Part shown: one piece after another, positions 55,352-64,000 of the stretch | How positions within the stretch are numbered: the stretch's first letter is position 1 | Layout of the letters: every line of letters starts with the position of its first letter | DNA from: Ureibacillus massiliensis 4400831 = CIP 108448 = CCUG 49529 | GTDB taxonomy: Bacteria > Bacillota > Bacilli > Bacillales_A > Planococcaceae | NCBI RefSeq assembly: GCF_000772965.1 | Contig: NZ_JPVQ01000005.1 | Coordinates: forward strand, 62,001-126,000 | Direction of reading: 5' to 3' | Length of the DNA stretch: 64,000 bases | Notes under the pieces: generated by a model | What the model was told of the DNA's origin: nothing | The model's database searches: none | What the model saw: the letters and a program-made list of their open reading frames with translations, nothing else | Made by a program: the position numbers and the translations under genes

Positions 55352-57202
55352 TTAATTCATAATTACATTAAAAATTTTAAAATGAATTTGATCATCTTCT
55401 AAATAGTGCATTGATTTTGGTTTATCGAATCCTAACCAAATTGCAGTTGTATATTCGTCTGTCAATCCAGCTAACCAAAAATCTTTATAATCATTTGTTG
55501 TACCAGTTTTTGCTCCAATATAAGTTGAATTCGCATGTAATCCTACACCAGTCCCGCTTCTAACTACTTCGCTTAATAAGGTGCGCATATATTGGACAGT
55601 ATGGGGTGACCAAATAACCTCTTTTTCGGCTGGCCATTTATATAATAGGTTTCCTTCTAAATCTGTAACTTCTCGTATACTATGAACTTGTTGATAGGAT
55701 CCATCTATGAAACTCGTATAGGCATCTGCCATTTCAAGAGGAGTTACTCCATAAGTTAAGCCCCCTAATGCAGCGGCATAAGAATAATCCTGTTCAACAA
55801 TTGAATTGAAATGGAACTTGTTTAAATATTCAAATCCTGTATTAACACCAATAGTATTTAATAATCGAACAGCAGATGTATTGTAGCTATGTTTAAATGC
55901 TGTAGCAATACTTACATTCCCATAAATTGCACCACCATAATTTTGAGGGCAGAAATTACTTATACAATAAGCGCCACCACTAACAGTTGAATTTGGTGAA
56001 TAGTTTGTCGTTTCGAAAAGTGGGGCATAGACTATTAATGGTTTAAAGGATGAACCTGGTTGTCTTGTCCCTTGAAAGGCTCGATTAAAGTCGAACTTTT
56101 TATAATTTTTTCCAGCGTATAGACTAACAATTTCTCTAGACTTATTGTCTACAACGACAGAGCTGGCCTGTAAGTTTTCCATCCATAGTATATTATTAAT
56201 TTTCTGTTCATCCTCAAACTGTTTTTCGGCATCTAATGCAGTATAAATATGGATACCTGAATATAAGACGTTTTCAAAAAGCTCATCTATTTCCTTTTGA
56301 ATGGAGATACGTTCTTCCTCTGTTTTTGCATCTTTTAATTGAATATCTAAGCCTTCATCATTAGCGATAAGCCATTTTAATTCCTCTAGTACATAAGTGC
56401 TGTATGCGGGATATTCTTGGAGCTTTGTTTTAATTTTTAATGTAATTTTTTCGTCTTTATATTGTTTTGCTTCTTCGTATGTAATAATGTCATTTTCAGC
56501 TAACATGTCAATAAGTCTTTCTTGACGAGTTTTTGTATTGTTAAAATGAGCAATGGGATCATATATCGATGGATTGTTAGGGATAGCAGCGATAAAAGCC
56601 ATTTGTGCAACAGATAACTGTTCTAATGGTTTTTGAAAATAGTAAGTAGCTGCAGATGCTATTCCATACACTTTGTTGCCAAAGTACATCTCATTTAAGT
56701 ACATTTCGAATATCGTTTCTTTGTCATAAAGCTGTTCTAATTTATAAGCATAAAACACTTCCATCAATTTACGTTCATAGGTTTTATCCTGTGATAAATA
56801 TCGAAGGCGGACAAGCTGTTGTGTAATAGTACTTCCGCCTTGTTCAATTGATTCGCTAGTTGAATTGGCCGCCAATGCACGTGCGATGGCACTCACATCA
56901 AAACCGATATGTTCATAAAACTCAGTATCTTCACTTAAAATATATATCTGCTTAATAACTTCTGGAATTTCCTCAAATTGAACCGGTGTTCGCCATTCAA
57001 TGTATTCTTCAGTAAAAACGATGCCATCCCGGTTGTACATTTTTAAAGGCTGTTGAAATTTTATATCTGGGAGCTCTATTTCTTCTTTTAAATGTTTGTC
57101 ATAAGATAATGCAATTGAATATTCATTCCAAATGTTGTTTCCTAGTAAAAAAAGAATAGCCATGCTACAAATAATGATTACATATCCAAATGTTTGTTTC
57201 AT
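55352..57202 (-). CDS. Class A penicillin-binding protein (transglycosylase/transpeptidase)
   Basis: Bifunctional cell-wall synthase of 616 residues, anchored by one N-terminal span (about 7-22). The glycosyltransferase 51 domain (about 50-230) has the catalytic Glu91 in SEDTEFYEHIGFD and the QGGSTITQQ motif at 121-129. The transpeptidase domain (about 320-600) has S384-S-F-K387 in QPGSSFKP, S439-Y-N441 and KTG in IGAKTGTTND. It is shorter than B. subtilis PbpF/PbpG-type proteins because no C-terminal tail follows. Start preceded by GGAGG. Its stop lies one base from the 55-kb repeat, whose end could act as terminator. Confidence 0.93.
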   Translation of the reverse strand: MKQTFGYVIIICSMAILFLLGNNIWNEYSIALSYDKHLKEEIELPDIKFQQPLKMYNRDGIVFTEEYIEWRTPVQFEEIPEVIKQIYILSEDTEFYEHIGFDVSAIARALAANSTSESIEQGGSTITQQLVRLRYLSQDKTYERKLMEVFYAYKLEQLYDKETIFEMYLNEMYFGNKVYGIASAATYYFQKPLEQLSVAQMAFIAAIPNNPSIYDPIAHFNNTKTRQERLIDMLAENDIITYEEAKQYKDEKITLKIKTKLQEYPAYSTYVLEELKWLIANDEGLDIQLKDAKTEEERISIQKEIDELFENVLYSGIHIYTALDAEKQFEDEQKINNILWMENLQASSVVVDNKSREIVSLYAGKNYKKFDFNRAFQGTRQPGSSFKPLIVYAPLFETTNYSPNSTVSGGAYCISNFCPQNYGGAIYGNVSIATAFKHSYNTSAVRLLNTIGVNTGFEYLNKFHFNSIVEQDYSYAAALGGLTYGVTPLEMADAYTSFIDGSYQQVHSIREVTDLEGNLLYKWPAEKEVIWSPHTVQYMRTLLSEVVRSGTGVGLHANSTYIGAKTGTTNDYKDFWLAGLTDEYTTAIWLGFDKPKSMHYLEDDQIHFKIFNVIMN

Positions 57203-57259
57203 TTATGTTATCCTCCAAGTAAAGAAATCACTTAAGATTTCTTTTACTTCGTGTGAAAT

Positions 57260-58486
57260 CTACAGTTTTTCTTGATGACTTTTTAAAATGTCTTCCATAT
57301 ATTGCTTCGGTAATTTTCGAATAATGAAAACAATAATCGCAGCTATAAAGAACAAAATACCAGTTGAATAAAATACCATGGAAATAGTGGCTAAACCACT
57401 GATAAATCCTCCAAAGAGCGGCCCTATTATATTACCTAAGAAACGGAAGCTTTGATTATAGCCCATAATTTCACCTTGTATTTCAAGGGGTGCTTCGCGA
57501 CGAATAAGAGCTGTTGTAATGGGAATAAGCCCTCCCGAAAATATACCAAATAAAAATCTTAGAACGATTAATTGCCATAGAGAAGTAACGAGCGCCTGCG
57601 GGATAATCATAATGAAGCTAACAAAAAGTAGCACCATCAATACTTTCTCGTAGCCTAAATGATCTGCTAAACGTCCAAAGATCCGAGAAAATAATAGGCT
57701 ACCAACCCCAGCTGCACTGAACGTTATTCCTGCAAGAAGCGCAATTTGCTGTGAGCTAGTTAAATGAGATACATAGAGTGAAAGTAGTGGCTGAATGCTG
57801 AAATTTCCAACTTGAATTAAAGAAGTAACAAGCATTATATTCAAGATTAATCGGTGATGAAAAATTGTCCAAAGTATATTTTTTCGTGAAAACAATAAAT
57901 TATTTTTCTTTTGAACAACCTTTGGCTCATGGACTGAAATGCTAATCAAGATAGCAGCAATCGAAATAGTGATTGAAGTTAATAGGAACGTGTAATTAAA
58001 GCCCACCTGGTCTGCCAAAATCCCACCGATAATTGGACCAAATAAAGTGCCCCCAACACTACCCATTTGAAGAGTTCCGAGTGTCTTTCCTGCGACATTC
58101 TTAGGCGTATGTTTACTAATAAAAGCCATCGAAGTGGGTATAAATCCTGTTACAATCCCCATTAATAACCGTAAAATAAAAAACTGTTCAACATTTTGGA
58201 CATGCCCCATTAGAAAAATGCTTGTTGCAATACCAAAACCATTAATAATCATGATAGGCTTATAGCCATATTTATCAGCGACTCTACCCCAAATTGGGGA
58301 CATAATAAAAGCTGTTACAAAAGTAGCACCAAATATCAAACCTGCCCATGTCTGAACATAACTTTCGGTGAAGTCACCAAAAGTATAGATATATAATGAC
58401 AAAAAGGGCATAATCATTGTCATAGAACCTGAAACAATAAAGTTTGAAATGAGGATAATGACAAAATTATGTTTTTGAGTTGACAT
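57260..58486 (-). CDS. MFS efflux transporter (DHA1, MdtG-like)
   Basis: Membrane protein of 408 residues with 12 hydrophobic spans. The MFS motif A is GRVADKYGYKP between spans 2 and 3, the span 5 motif is GGTLFGPIIGGILADQ, and a second A-like motif, GRLADHLGYEK, begins the second half. This pattern is of drug:H+ antiporters such as MdtG/PmrA. The substrate is not known. Minus strand, divergent from ppiB. A 9-bp inverted repeat (AAAGAAATC/GATTTCTTT) lies between it and the penicillin-binding protein gene. Confidence 0.88.
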   Translation of the reverse strand: MSTQKHNFVIILISNFIVSGSMTMIMPFLSLYIYTFGDFTESYVQTWAGLIFGATFVTAFIMSPIWGRVADKYGYKPIMIINGFGIATSIFLMGHVQNVEQFFILRLLMGIVTGFIPTSMAFISKHTPKNVAGKTLGTLQMGSVGGTLFGPIIGGILADQVGFNYTFLLTSITISIAAILISISVHEPKVVQKKNNLLFSRKNILWTIFHHRLILNIMLVTSLIQVGNFSIQPLLSLYVSHLTSSQQIALLAGITFSAAGVGSLLFSRIFGRLADHLGYEKVLMVLLFVSFIMIIPQALVTSLWQLIVLRFLFGIFSGGLIPITTALIRREAPLEIQGEIMGYNQSFRFLGNIIGPLFGGFISGLATISMVFYSTGILFFIAAIIVFIIRKLPKQYMEDILKSHQEKL

Positions 58487-58735
58487 AGATGTTCACTTTC
58501 TTTCTAATACTTATAAGATTTATAAACAATAAATGCACGAAATGTTTAATTATCATTACCATTTTACTTATATTTCATAAAAATTATAAACAATCATTAG
58601 TATATCCTAAGTCATTGCTTGAAGAAAGGATACAAGGGGATAATAGCGGAAAAATAATTGTGAATATGTTAAACTGGTACGAGGCAATATGAAAACAATA
58701 ATGATATTGATGTTATATAAAAGGAGAGACACAAA

Positions 58736-59323
58736 ATGTATCCACAATTAACAAAAGAAGTAAACCAAGGTGAAGTAGTAGTAGAAATGAATACAACATT
58801 AGGTTCTATAAAAATAAAGCTATTTCCTGAACAAGCACCAAAAACAGTTGAGAATTTTTTAGGACATGCTAAATCTGGTTACTATAACGGAATTATTTTC
58901 CATCGTGTGATTACTGACTTTATGATTCAAGGTGGGGACCCAACTGGTACAGGTATGGGTGGAGAATCAATTTGGGGACAATCTTTTGAAGACGAGTTCA
59001 GTCAAGATTTATTTAACCTGCGCGGCGCATTGTCAATGGCAAACGCTGGACCAAATACTAATGGATCACAATTTTTCATCGTTCAAATGGAAAATGTTCC
59101 AAGCAATATGATTCAACAAATGGAACAAGCAGGGTACCCGAAAGAAATTATTGAAGAATATGCTCGAGTAGGTGGTACTCCGTGGTTAGATTATAAACAT
59201 ACAGTATTCGGTCATGTACTTGAAGGTATGGACGTTGTTGACAAAATTGCGAACGTTGAGAAAGATATGCGCGATAAACCATTAGAAGATGTTAAAATAG
59301 AGTCGATTACAATACTCGACTAA
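58736..59323 (+). CDS. ppiB: Peptidyl-prolyl cis-trans isomerase, cyclophilin
   Basis: Cytosolic cyclophilin of 195 residues without a signal peptide. Active-site residues lie in [19 protein letters not shown] (Arg, Phe, Gln) and [15 protein letters not shown], with the conserved His in [17 protein letters not shown]. subtilis PpiB has about 143 residues; the extra length comes from an insertion of roughly 35 residues ([23 protein letters not shown] region) between FFI and the [11 protein letters not shown] strand, plus a longer N-terminus. The same type of enlarged PpiB occurs in other Bacillales as I recall. The start follows AAAGGAGAG. Confidence 0.93.
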   Translation: MYPQLTKEVNQGEVVVEMNTTLGSIKIKLFPEQAPKTVENFLGHAKSGYYNGIIFHRVITDFMIQGGDPTGTGMGGESIWGQSFEDEFSQDLFNLRGALSMANAGPNTNGSQFFIVQMENVPSNMIQQMEQAGYPKEIIEEYARVGGTPWLDYKHTVFGHVLEGMDVVDKIANVEKDMRDKPLEDVKIESITILD

Positions 59324-59343
59324 AAATAAAGGAAGCGAATAAA

Positions 59344-59565
59344 ATGAAGCTTATCGCATTATATACTGGATTTCTATACTTTCCAGAGGATAAAAGTTTA
59401 TACATTCCTGCAGTCATTGAAATGATCTTGCTACTTCTTTTGTGTATTGCAGTATTCATGTGGTTTAGAAAGATTTCCAATAAACAAGCGATGAAGGCAA
59501 AGGAAATCGAAGAGCGCATTTTAGGCGACAGAAAACAAAATACAGAAGATCATATGAAGGAATAA
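59344..59565 (+). CDS. Small single-span membrane protein
   Basis: Protein of 73 residues with AAGGAAGCG upstream, 20 bases after ppiB and probably cotranscribed. A short N-terminal segment (MKLIALYTGFLYFPEDKSL) is followed by one membrane span (about residues 22-42) and a basic, then Lys/Glu-rich cytoplasmic tail (KAKEIEERILGDRKQNTEDHMKE). No family is recognised. Coupling to ppiB and the shared terminator support expression. Confidence 0.7.
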   Translation: MKLIALYTGFLYFPEDKSLYIPAVIEMILLLLLCIAVFMWFRKISNKQAMKAKEIEERILGDRKQNTEDHMKE

Positions 59566-59567
59566 AT

Positions 59568-59608
59568 AAAAGTGCTCATTGTAAGTTTTTACAATGAGCA
59601 CTTTTTTT
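59568..59608. terminator. Terminator, ppiB operon / MFS gene
   Basis: AAAAGTGCTCATTGTAA pairs with TTACAATGAGCACTTTT, a perfect 17-bp stem around GTTT, followed by TTTT; it reaches the stop codon of the convergent MFS gene. Confidence 0.92.
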
Positions 59609-60797
59609 ATTTTGTTGCTACTTTTTTCGTCATAAGAAGCATGAACAATAAATAAATAATTGGTAAAACAGTAGTGATAGTAACAATCCCATTCCAATTC
59701 CAAAGCTCCCAAATCGGACCAATTAACGTACTACCTGAAGCAACACCTATATAATAAGAAACTAAATATAAGCTTGATGCACTTCCTTTTAAATGTGTAG
59801 CCTTTTGACTAACCGATGCAGCAGTTAATGAATGAGCTGTAAAGAAACCAAAGCACAATATACACATTCCAATGAGTACGAGGGTAAGAGAAGGAGTGAT
59901 TGTTAACAAAACACCAAAAATAAGAAATAAAATCGCAACCGTCCGTACGTTTTCCAATGTGAATCGGTTAGATAGCCAACTTGCAATTGGTGCACCAAGA
60001 ATACCAAATCCATAAACAAAATAAATTAAAGAGATCGTATCTAAGGGCAGCCCAAATGGTGGAGATGTTAAATGGAAGGGAAGATATGTCCAAATCCCCG
60101 TATAAGTAATTTGTAAAACAATCCCAAGTCCGAACATAAGTAGTAAAACTGGATTCGTTAGATGATAACTAAACCCTTTTAAATCTTCTTTAAAGCTCCG
60201 ATTACCCGGAATAAAATTATTTGATTTTGGTAATGCGAAGAATACAAAAAGAAACACTAAAACACCTAATATCATTAAAACATAAAATGCGTATTGCCAA
60301 TTGATTTCTGAAAAATAGCCAGATATGACTCTACCAATCATACCACCTAGTGGATTACTAGAAATATATATAGCTGTAGCCATATTACTTGACTTCGGAT
60401 CAATCTCTTCTCCAATATATGCTAAAGCCGCAGCAGGAACCCCTGCAAGGGTAAATCCTTGTATAAATCTTAAAATCGTAATAACTAGGAATGAATCTGT
60501 AAAAGGAATAAATATAATCGGTATGATTGAAAGCAAAATGGACAGTTTTATAAATAAAACACGTCCATTTCGATCGGATAAAAATCCTAATATGATTAAT
60601 CCAATAATTAAAGATAGTGTTGTTAATGACATAGTTGTACTAGCGGATGAAACGGAAATACTGAATTCATCCGTTAGTACAGGGAGGAGAGGCTGAAACG
60701 AGTAAAATACAGCGAATGTAAACATTGATGCAAGAGACAGGCTCAGCACAATCACCCAAAATTGTCTATCTTTTATAGAATACCCCTTTGTGAACAT
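59607..60797 (-). CDS. MFS transporter (YnfM-like)
   Basis: Membrane protein of 396 residues with 12 spans. The N-terminal half has FYSFQPLLPVLTDEFSISVS and the motif A loop LGFLSDRNGRVLFIKLS; RFIQGFTLAGVPAAALAYIGEEI is characteristic of the YnfM/arabinose-efflux-like group. The C-terminal half has GFGILGAPIASWLSNRF. The substrate is unknown; exporters of this group handle sugars, drugs or other metabolites. Ribosome-binding site AAGGTGGG. It is 16 bases downstream of the TRAP permease dctM on the same strand, so it may be the last gene of that operon. Confidence 0.85.
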   Translation of the reverse strand: MFTKGYSIKDRQFWVIVLSLSLASMFTFAVFYSFQPLLPVLTDEFSISVSSASTTMSLTTLSLIIGLIILGFLSDRNGRVLFIKLSILLSIIPIIFIPFTDSFLVITILRFIQGFTLAGVPAAALAYIGEEIDPKSSNMATAIYISSNPLGGMIGRVISGYFSEINWQYAFYVLMILGVLVFLFVFFALPKSNNFIPGNRSFKEDLKGFSYHLTNPVLLLMFGLGIVLQITYTGIWTYLPFHLTSPPFGLPLDTISLIYFVYGFGILGAPIASWLSNRFTLENVRTVAILFLIFGVLLTITPSLTLVLIGMCILCFGFFTAHSLTAASVSQKATHLKGSASSLYLVSYYIGVASGSTLIGPIWELWNWNGIVTITTVLPIIYLLFMLLMTKKVATK

Positions 60798-60813
60798 TTC
60801 TTATCCCACCTTC

Positions 60814-62100
60814 TTATGGTCCAACTACCCCTGGATTAGTTATTGACGGTAACCATAATGACAGTTGTGGGAATAGTATAACAATAACTAAATAAGCAAT
60901 CATTAATACAATAAACGGTATTACCCCTTTTACCGCTACTGATAGTTTTTCTTTCGCAATACCACTTACAACGAATAAATTCAATCCAACTGGTGGTGTA
61001 ATCATACCTAATTCTAAGTTGATTACCATGATAATCGCAAAGTGATAAAGGTTAATGCCAAAGTGATCTAGTATAGGTAATAGAATTGGTAATGTAATTA
61101 AAATAATTGAAACCGCTTCTAAGAACATACCTAGAACGAAGAATAATAAGTTTACGATTAACATAAAGATCCAAACATTCATTTCACTCTCAGCAATCCA
61201 AGCACCTACAGCTTGAGGGATTTGATTGTTTGTTAAGTATAATCCGAATAATGACGCAGCACCGATAATTAAGAATATCATTGCAGTAACGTTGATAGAC
61301 TCAACAATTACAGGACGGAAATCTTTAATTTTAAACTCACGGTAAACAAATATTGAAACGATTAATCCGTATACGACAGCAATAACAGCTGATTCAGTTG
61401 GAGTAACCGCACCTGAATAAATAGAACCTAAAATTAGTATTGGTAAGAAAGCACCCCAAATTGCTTTTAATGAAGCTCGACCGCGTTCACCCCATGTTGC
61501 TTTTGCAGATCCTTTAAATCCATTTTTCTTCGCATAAAATACTGCAGCAATGATTAGAACAGCTAGTAATCCAATACCAGGAAGTAAGCCTGCCATGAAT
61601 AATGCGCCGATTGATTCTTCCGATGTAATACCGTAAATAATTAACGGAACACTCGGAGGAATTAAAATTCCTAAAGTACCACCGGCAGCAACTAAACCTA
61701 GTGCATATTTTTTATCATAGCCACCTGCAACTAAAGCAGGGATCATAATAGAACCAATGGCAGCTGCAGTAGCAGGAGATGAGCCTGAAATTGCGGCGAA
61801 AATACCACTAGCTAAAATTGTAACAACAGCAAGTCCACCAGGAAGGTGTCCAACCCAAGATTTTAATGCTTCAATTAAATATTTAGAGATACCACCACGT
61901 GCCATGATAACCCCAGCAAGTACGAATCCAGGAATCGCCATCATAGGGAATGAATCAAGTGCAGTGAATATTCTTTGTGGCATCATGTTCATGTTGAAAT
62001 TGGATTGCATTAAAACAAAAATAGTAGATAATGCTAAACTGATTGCAACTGGAACACGTAAGAATAATAATACAAAAAAACTAATTAAGAGGGTTAGCAT
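60814..62100 (-). CDS. dctM: TRAP transporter large permease DctM
   Basis: Membrane subunit of 428 residues, about 12 spans. The start is the ATG at 62100 with AAAGGGTG upstream; a GTG at 62109 overlaps that site. Family landmarks: FLRVPVAISLALSTIFVL; AMIAIPGF-type segment FPMMAIPGFVLAGVIMARGGIS; GGLAVVTILASGIFAAISGSSPATAAAIGSIMIPAL; GIVLPPS-like GTLGILIPPSVPLIIYGI; MITPPVGLNLFVVSGIA. It moves the solute using an ion gradient. It overlaps dctQ by 20 bases. Confidence 0.95.
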   Translation of the reverse strand: MLTLLISFFVLLFLRVPVAISLALSTIFVLMQSNFNMNMMPQRIFTALDSFPMMAIPGFVLAGVIMARGGISKYLIEALKSWVGHLPGGLAVVTILASGIFAAISGSSPATAAAIGSIMIPALVAGGYDKKYALGLVAAGGTLGILIPPSVPLIIYGITSEESIGALFMAGLLPGIGLLAVLIIAAVFYAKKNGFKGSAKATWGERGRASLKAIWGAFLPILILGSIYSGAVTPTESAVIAVVYGLIVSIFVYREFKIKDFRPVIVESINVTAMIFLIIGAASLFGLYLTNNQIPQAVGAWIAESEMNVWIFMLIVNLLFFVLGMFLEAVSIILITLPILLPILDHFGINLYHFAIIMVINLELGMITPPVGLNLFVVSGIAKEKLSVAVKGVIPFIVLMIAYLVIVILFPQLSLWLPSITNPGVVGP

Positions 62101-62578
62101 ATTCTTCACCCTTTCTACGCAGAATGTTCACTAATCTTTCGATAAAGCGAAGTAAGAATAGTACACCTGAAAGCGGTAAAATTAGATAAACAATCCACAT
62201 AGGAATACCAACATCCAGTGAAACCATTCCAGAAGAATATCTATTTTCTACTAGTACCAGTCCGTAGTATGTATAAATTAGACAGAAAAGAATACTTAAA
62301 CCAGTAGCAACTATATTTAAAATAAACTTCCAAGTGTTATTTAATTTATCGTATAAAATATCTACTTGAATATGTTGATTATGTTTAAGTGCTAGACCAA
62401 AGCCAAGAAATACGCCCCAAATGATTGAGTAACGTGCAATTTCTTCTATCCAAGCTTGTGGGTCATTCATAATATAACGCATCACTACGCCATAAAAAAT
62501 TAATAATACACCAAATGAAAAGAACACACCGGCTAATATTTCTTCTAGGAATGTCCATGCTTTCATTAATAGTTTCAT
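62081..62578 (-). CDS. dctQ: TRAP transporter small permease DctQ
   Basis: Subunit of 165 residues with four membrane spans (about 14-32, 47-64, 88-106 and 130-150). The sequence between spans (NDPQAWIEEIARYSIIWGVFLGFGLALKHNQHIQVDILYDKLN) is the standard DctQ signature. The start follows AAAGGAGTG. It links the receptor to DctM in the membrane complex. A hairpin with a T-run separates it from dctP. Confidence 0.94.
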   Translation of the reverse strand: MKLLMKAWTFLEEILAGVFFSFGVLLIFYGVVMRYIMNDPQAWIEEIARYSIIWGVFLGFGLALKHNQHIQVDILYDKLNNTWKFILNIVATGLSILFCLIYTYYGLVLVENRYSSGMVSLDVGIPMWIVYLILPLSGVLFLLRFIERLVNILRRKGEEYANPLN

Positions 62579-62601
62579 AATTTCACTCCTTTAAGGGTTA
62601 T

Positions 62602-62638
62602 TAAAAAAAGAAGAAGGGAGTGCCAACAAGTGGCACTC
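62602..62638 (-). terminator. Intra-operon hairpin, dctP / dctQ
   Basis: On the minus strand GAGTGCCA-cttgt-TGGCACTC is followed by a T-rich tract ending in seven Ts. Located between the receptor and the permeases, it probably lets receptor mRNA exceed permease mRNA. Confidence 0.8.
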
Positions 62639-62652
62639 AAGTTCATTCATTA

Positions 62653-63687
62653 TTATTTCAGTCCATTAATACCATCGATTAATTCTTGAGTAATAACTTC
62701 AGAGAATTCATCATAAACAGGTTGCATTGCTTCTTTTAATACATCACGCTCTTCTTGAGACATTTCATAAACTTCAACTGTACCTAATGCTTTGATTTTC
62801 TCTAATGATTTAGCATTTTCTTCTGCAGCTAACTCTTGAGCATAAGTAGTAGCTTCATTAAGAGCTTCATCAACTAAAGTTCTTAAATCTTCAGGAATTG
62901 ATTCCCAGAAAGACTTGTTAACAAAGATTGCATAGTCAAGGCGACCATGTTCAGATACAGTATAGTATTTTTGAACTTCGTAGAATTTCATCGTATCGAA
63001 GTTGTTATGTGGATTTTCTGTACCATCAACTGTACCTTGTTGTAATGCTGCATAAGTTTCACCGAATGAAATTGTTGCTGAACCAGCGTTTAAAGCTTGG
63101 AATTGTGCCTCAAGCACTTTACCAGCTTGTGCACGGAATTTTTGACCAGCGAAATCTTCAGGTTTTACTAATTGGTTCTTATTAGAAGAGAAGTTTTTAA
63201 AGCCATTTGGCCAGAAAGCTTTACCCATAATATCGTTTGCAGCTAAAGCATCTGCATTAAATAAGCTTTGTGCTACTTCAGAATCGAAGAAAGCTTCAAC
63301 ATGCTCTTCATTTTCAAATAGGAAAGGCATGTCTACATATTGCCAACGTGGGTCAAGTTTAACCATTTTTGTTACAGATGGAGCGATCATATGTACGTTC
63401 CCTGACATTAAAGCGTCAAGTTCGTCAGCGTCTCCGTATAATTGTGAAGAAGGATATACTTCTACTTTTACTTTTCCTTCAGTTTTTTCATCAACTAATT
63501 GCGCGAAATAATCAGCTGCTTTACCTTTTACACTATCGATTGCAGTAACGTGTGAAAATTTAATAATTAATGGATTTTCAGCAGTATACTCTTCGCTAGA
63601 AGTAGCTTCGTTACTACCGCCCCCTCCACAAGCCGCCAATACTAGCGCAAATGCACTAATAATCGTAAGTAATAACCATTTTTTCAT
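62653..63687 (-). CDS. dctP: TRAP transporter substrate-binding lipoprotein DctP
   Basis: Receptor of 344 residues. The signal peptide ends in the lipobox VLAACG (Cys near residue 20), and a Gly/Ser/Glu linker follows, so it is membrane-anchored as expected for a Gram-positive. The DctP fold is clear: IIKFSHVTAIDSVKGKAADYFAQLVDEKTEGKVKVEVYPSSQLYGDADELDALMSG. The conserved Arg that binds a substrate carboxylate is in GQKFRAQAGKVLEAQF, and the ALQQGTVDGTENPHNNF loop follows. Ligand probably a carboxylic acid. RBS AAGGGGG. A second, partly seen DctP gene lies directly upstream. Confidence 0.94.
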   Translation of the reverse strand: MKKWLLLTIISAFALVLAACGGGGSNEATSSEEYTAENPLIIKFSHVTAIDSVKGKAADYFAQLVDEKTEGKVKVEVYPSSQLYGDADELDALMSGNVHMIAPSVTKMVKLDPRWQYVDMPFLFENEEHVEAFFDSEVAQSLFNADALAANDIMGKAFWPNGFKNFSSNKNQLVKPEDFAGQKFRAQAGKVLEAQFQALNAGSATISFGETYAALQQGTVDGTENPHNNFDTMKFYEVQKYYTVSEHGRLDYAIFVNKSFWESIPEDLRTLVDEALNEATTYAQELAAEENAKSLEKIKALGTVEVYEMSQEERDVLKEAMQPVYDEFSEVITQELIDGINGLK

Positions 63688-63722
63688 TTGTCTTGTCCCC
63701 CTTAAAGAAATTGAAATATATT

Positions 63723-63748
63723 GTTAAAAGAGAGGATATCTCTTTGTA
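63723..63748 (-). terminator. Short hairpin between two dctP genes
   Basis: On the minus strand AAAGAGA-tatcc-TCTCTTT is followed by TAAC. The stem is short and the T-run weak; it may be a partial terminator between the two receptor genes. Confidence 0.4.
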
Positions 63749-63755
63749 ACCAGTT

Positions 63756-64000
63756 TTAGGAATCTGATTGGAATTTAGGGAGTGCATTAATAAATTCTTC
63801 ACTGTATTTACTTTTGTAGTAGTCATATACAGGCTGAAATTGTTCTTCCCATTCCTTAACATCTTCATCACTTAAGTAGTGAATTTCAATACAATTACAA
63901 TTTTCAATATCTGTTAATGTTTGATTGTTAAGTTGCTCTGTTAGATTCCATTCCCACTGTTGAACCTCTTTGAAAGTTTCAGTTATGAGTTGTTGAACAT
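63756..64000 (-). CDS. Second DctP-like receptor, C-terminal part only
   Basis: An open frame enters from the right edge and stops at 63756; about 81 residues are visible. The end, LSDEDVKEWEEQFQPVYDYY followed by KSKYSEEFINAL, aligns with MSQEERDVLKEAMQPVYDEF and SEVITQELIDGI of the complete DctP, and the preceding WNLTEQLNNQTLTDIENCNC helix also matches. So a paralogous TRAP receptor lies upstream of dctP in the same direction. It contains CNC where the complete copy has no Cys. Whether it is intact beyond the edge cannot be seen. Confidence 0.75.
   Translation of the reverse strand, partial: VQQLITETFKEVQQWEWNLTEQLNNQTLTDIENCNCIEIHYLSDEDVKEWEEQFQPVYDYYKSKYSEEFINALPKFQSDS

Noticed and set aside
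58489-58692. 67-residue reading frame before ppiB
   Set aside because: It has no ribosome-binding site, begins in the promoter region of the divergent MFS gene, and shows no protein-like pattern beyond a few hydrophobic residues.

Overview
The window is A+T-rich chromosomal DNA from a spore-forming member of the Bacillales. Gene content and order resemble Planococcaceae (Lysinibacillus/Solibacillus-like), but that level of assignment is inferred from memory of related genomes, not from a search. Support comes from collinear blocks of Bacillus subtilis-type genes (yus, suf, yun/yut/yui and mrp clusters), strong GGAGG ribosome-binding sites, TTG/GTG starts, a SAM-I riboswitch, FadR and Rex operators and the sporulation gene yunB. 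No rRNA, tRNA, transposase, phage gene or CRISPR array was seen.

Layout. 1-5 kb: a truncated SPFH-domain (YdjI-like) gene, an acyltransferase-like hypothetical, the 5'-3' exonuclease ypcP, a C39-like peptidase, a HAD phosphatase, a tautomerase and a thioredoxin. 5-11 kb: the FadR-controlled fatty-acid beta-oxidation operon fadN-fadA-fadE. 11-16 kb: yusI, gcvH, yusF, yusE, then an S-box riboswitch and the methionine importer metNPQ. 16-23 kb: divergent gltC and gltAB (glutamate synthase). 23-26 kb: a BMP-type binding lipoprotein paired with a chemotaxis receptor. 26-31.6 kb: the iron-sulfur assembly operon sufCDSUB. 31.7-46.6 kb: a housekeeping block (GNAT, yunF, yunE, yunD, an HD-GYP phosphodiesterase, yunB, lipA, yutD, yutE, yutF, yuzB, yutJ, yuzD, yutI, a DUF2225 protein, yutM, a NUDIX hydrolase, yuiB, yuiD). 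46.6-48.5 kb: pepA/yuiE and a small Gly/Tyr/Pro-rich protein. 48.5-55 kb: the seven-gene Mrp Na+/H+ antiporter operon on the minus strand, with divergent yufK. 55.07-55.35 kb: a noncoding repeat with perfect 14-bp inverted ends. 55.35-64 kb: a bifunctional penicillin-binding protein, two MFS exporters, cyclophilin ppiB, a small membrane protein, and a TRAP transporter operon (dctM, dctQ, dctP and the tail of a second dctP) that runs off the right edge.

Functional links. Iron-sulfur and lipoyl biogenesis is concentrated here: sufCDSUB, the carriers yutI and yutM, lipA (an Fe-S enzyme that makes lipoyl groups), gcvH (a lipoyl-accepting protein) and gltAB (an Fe-S enzyme). Redox sensing appears in two Rex operators in front of the NADH dehydrogenase-like yutJ.

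Most notable unexplained structures: an array of nine TGTCTAWTATC motifs spaced almost exactly 21 bp apart (41427-41613) just upstream of the Rex-controlled yutJ promoter; a perfect 23-bp palindrome just downstream of the HD-GYP gene promoter; a terminator-like hairpin whose 3' arm is the ribosome-binding site of yunB; and the 277-bp element at 55074-55350, whose internal hairpin shares its arms with the yutD terminator 15.7 kb away. The window is otherwise mostly core genome, and I do not see a clear new multi-gene system.
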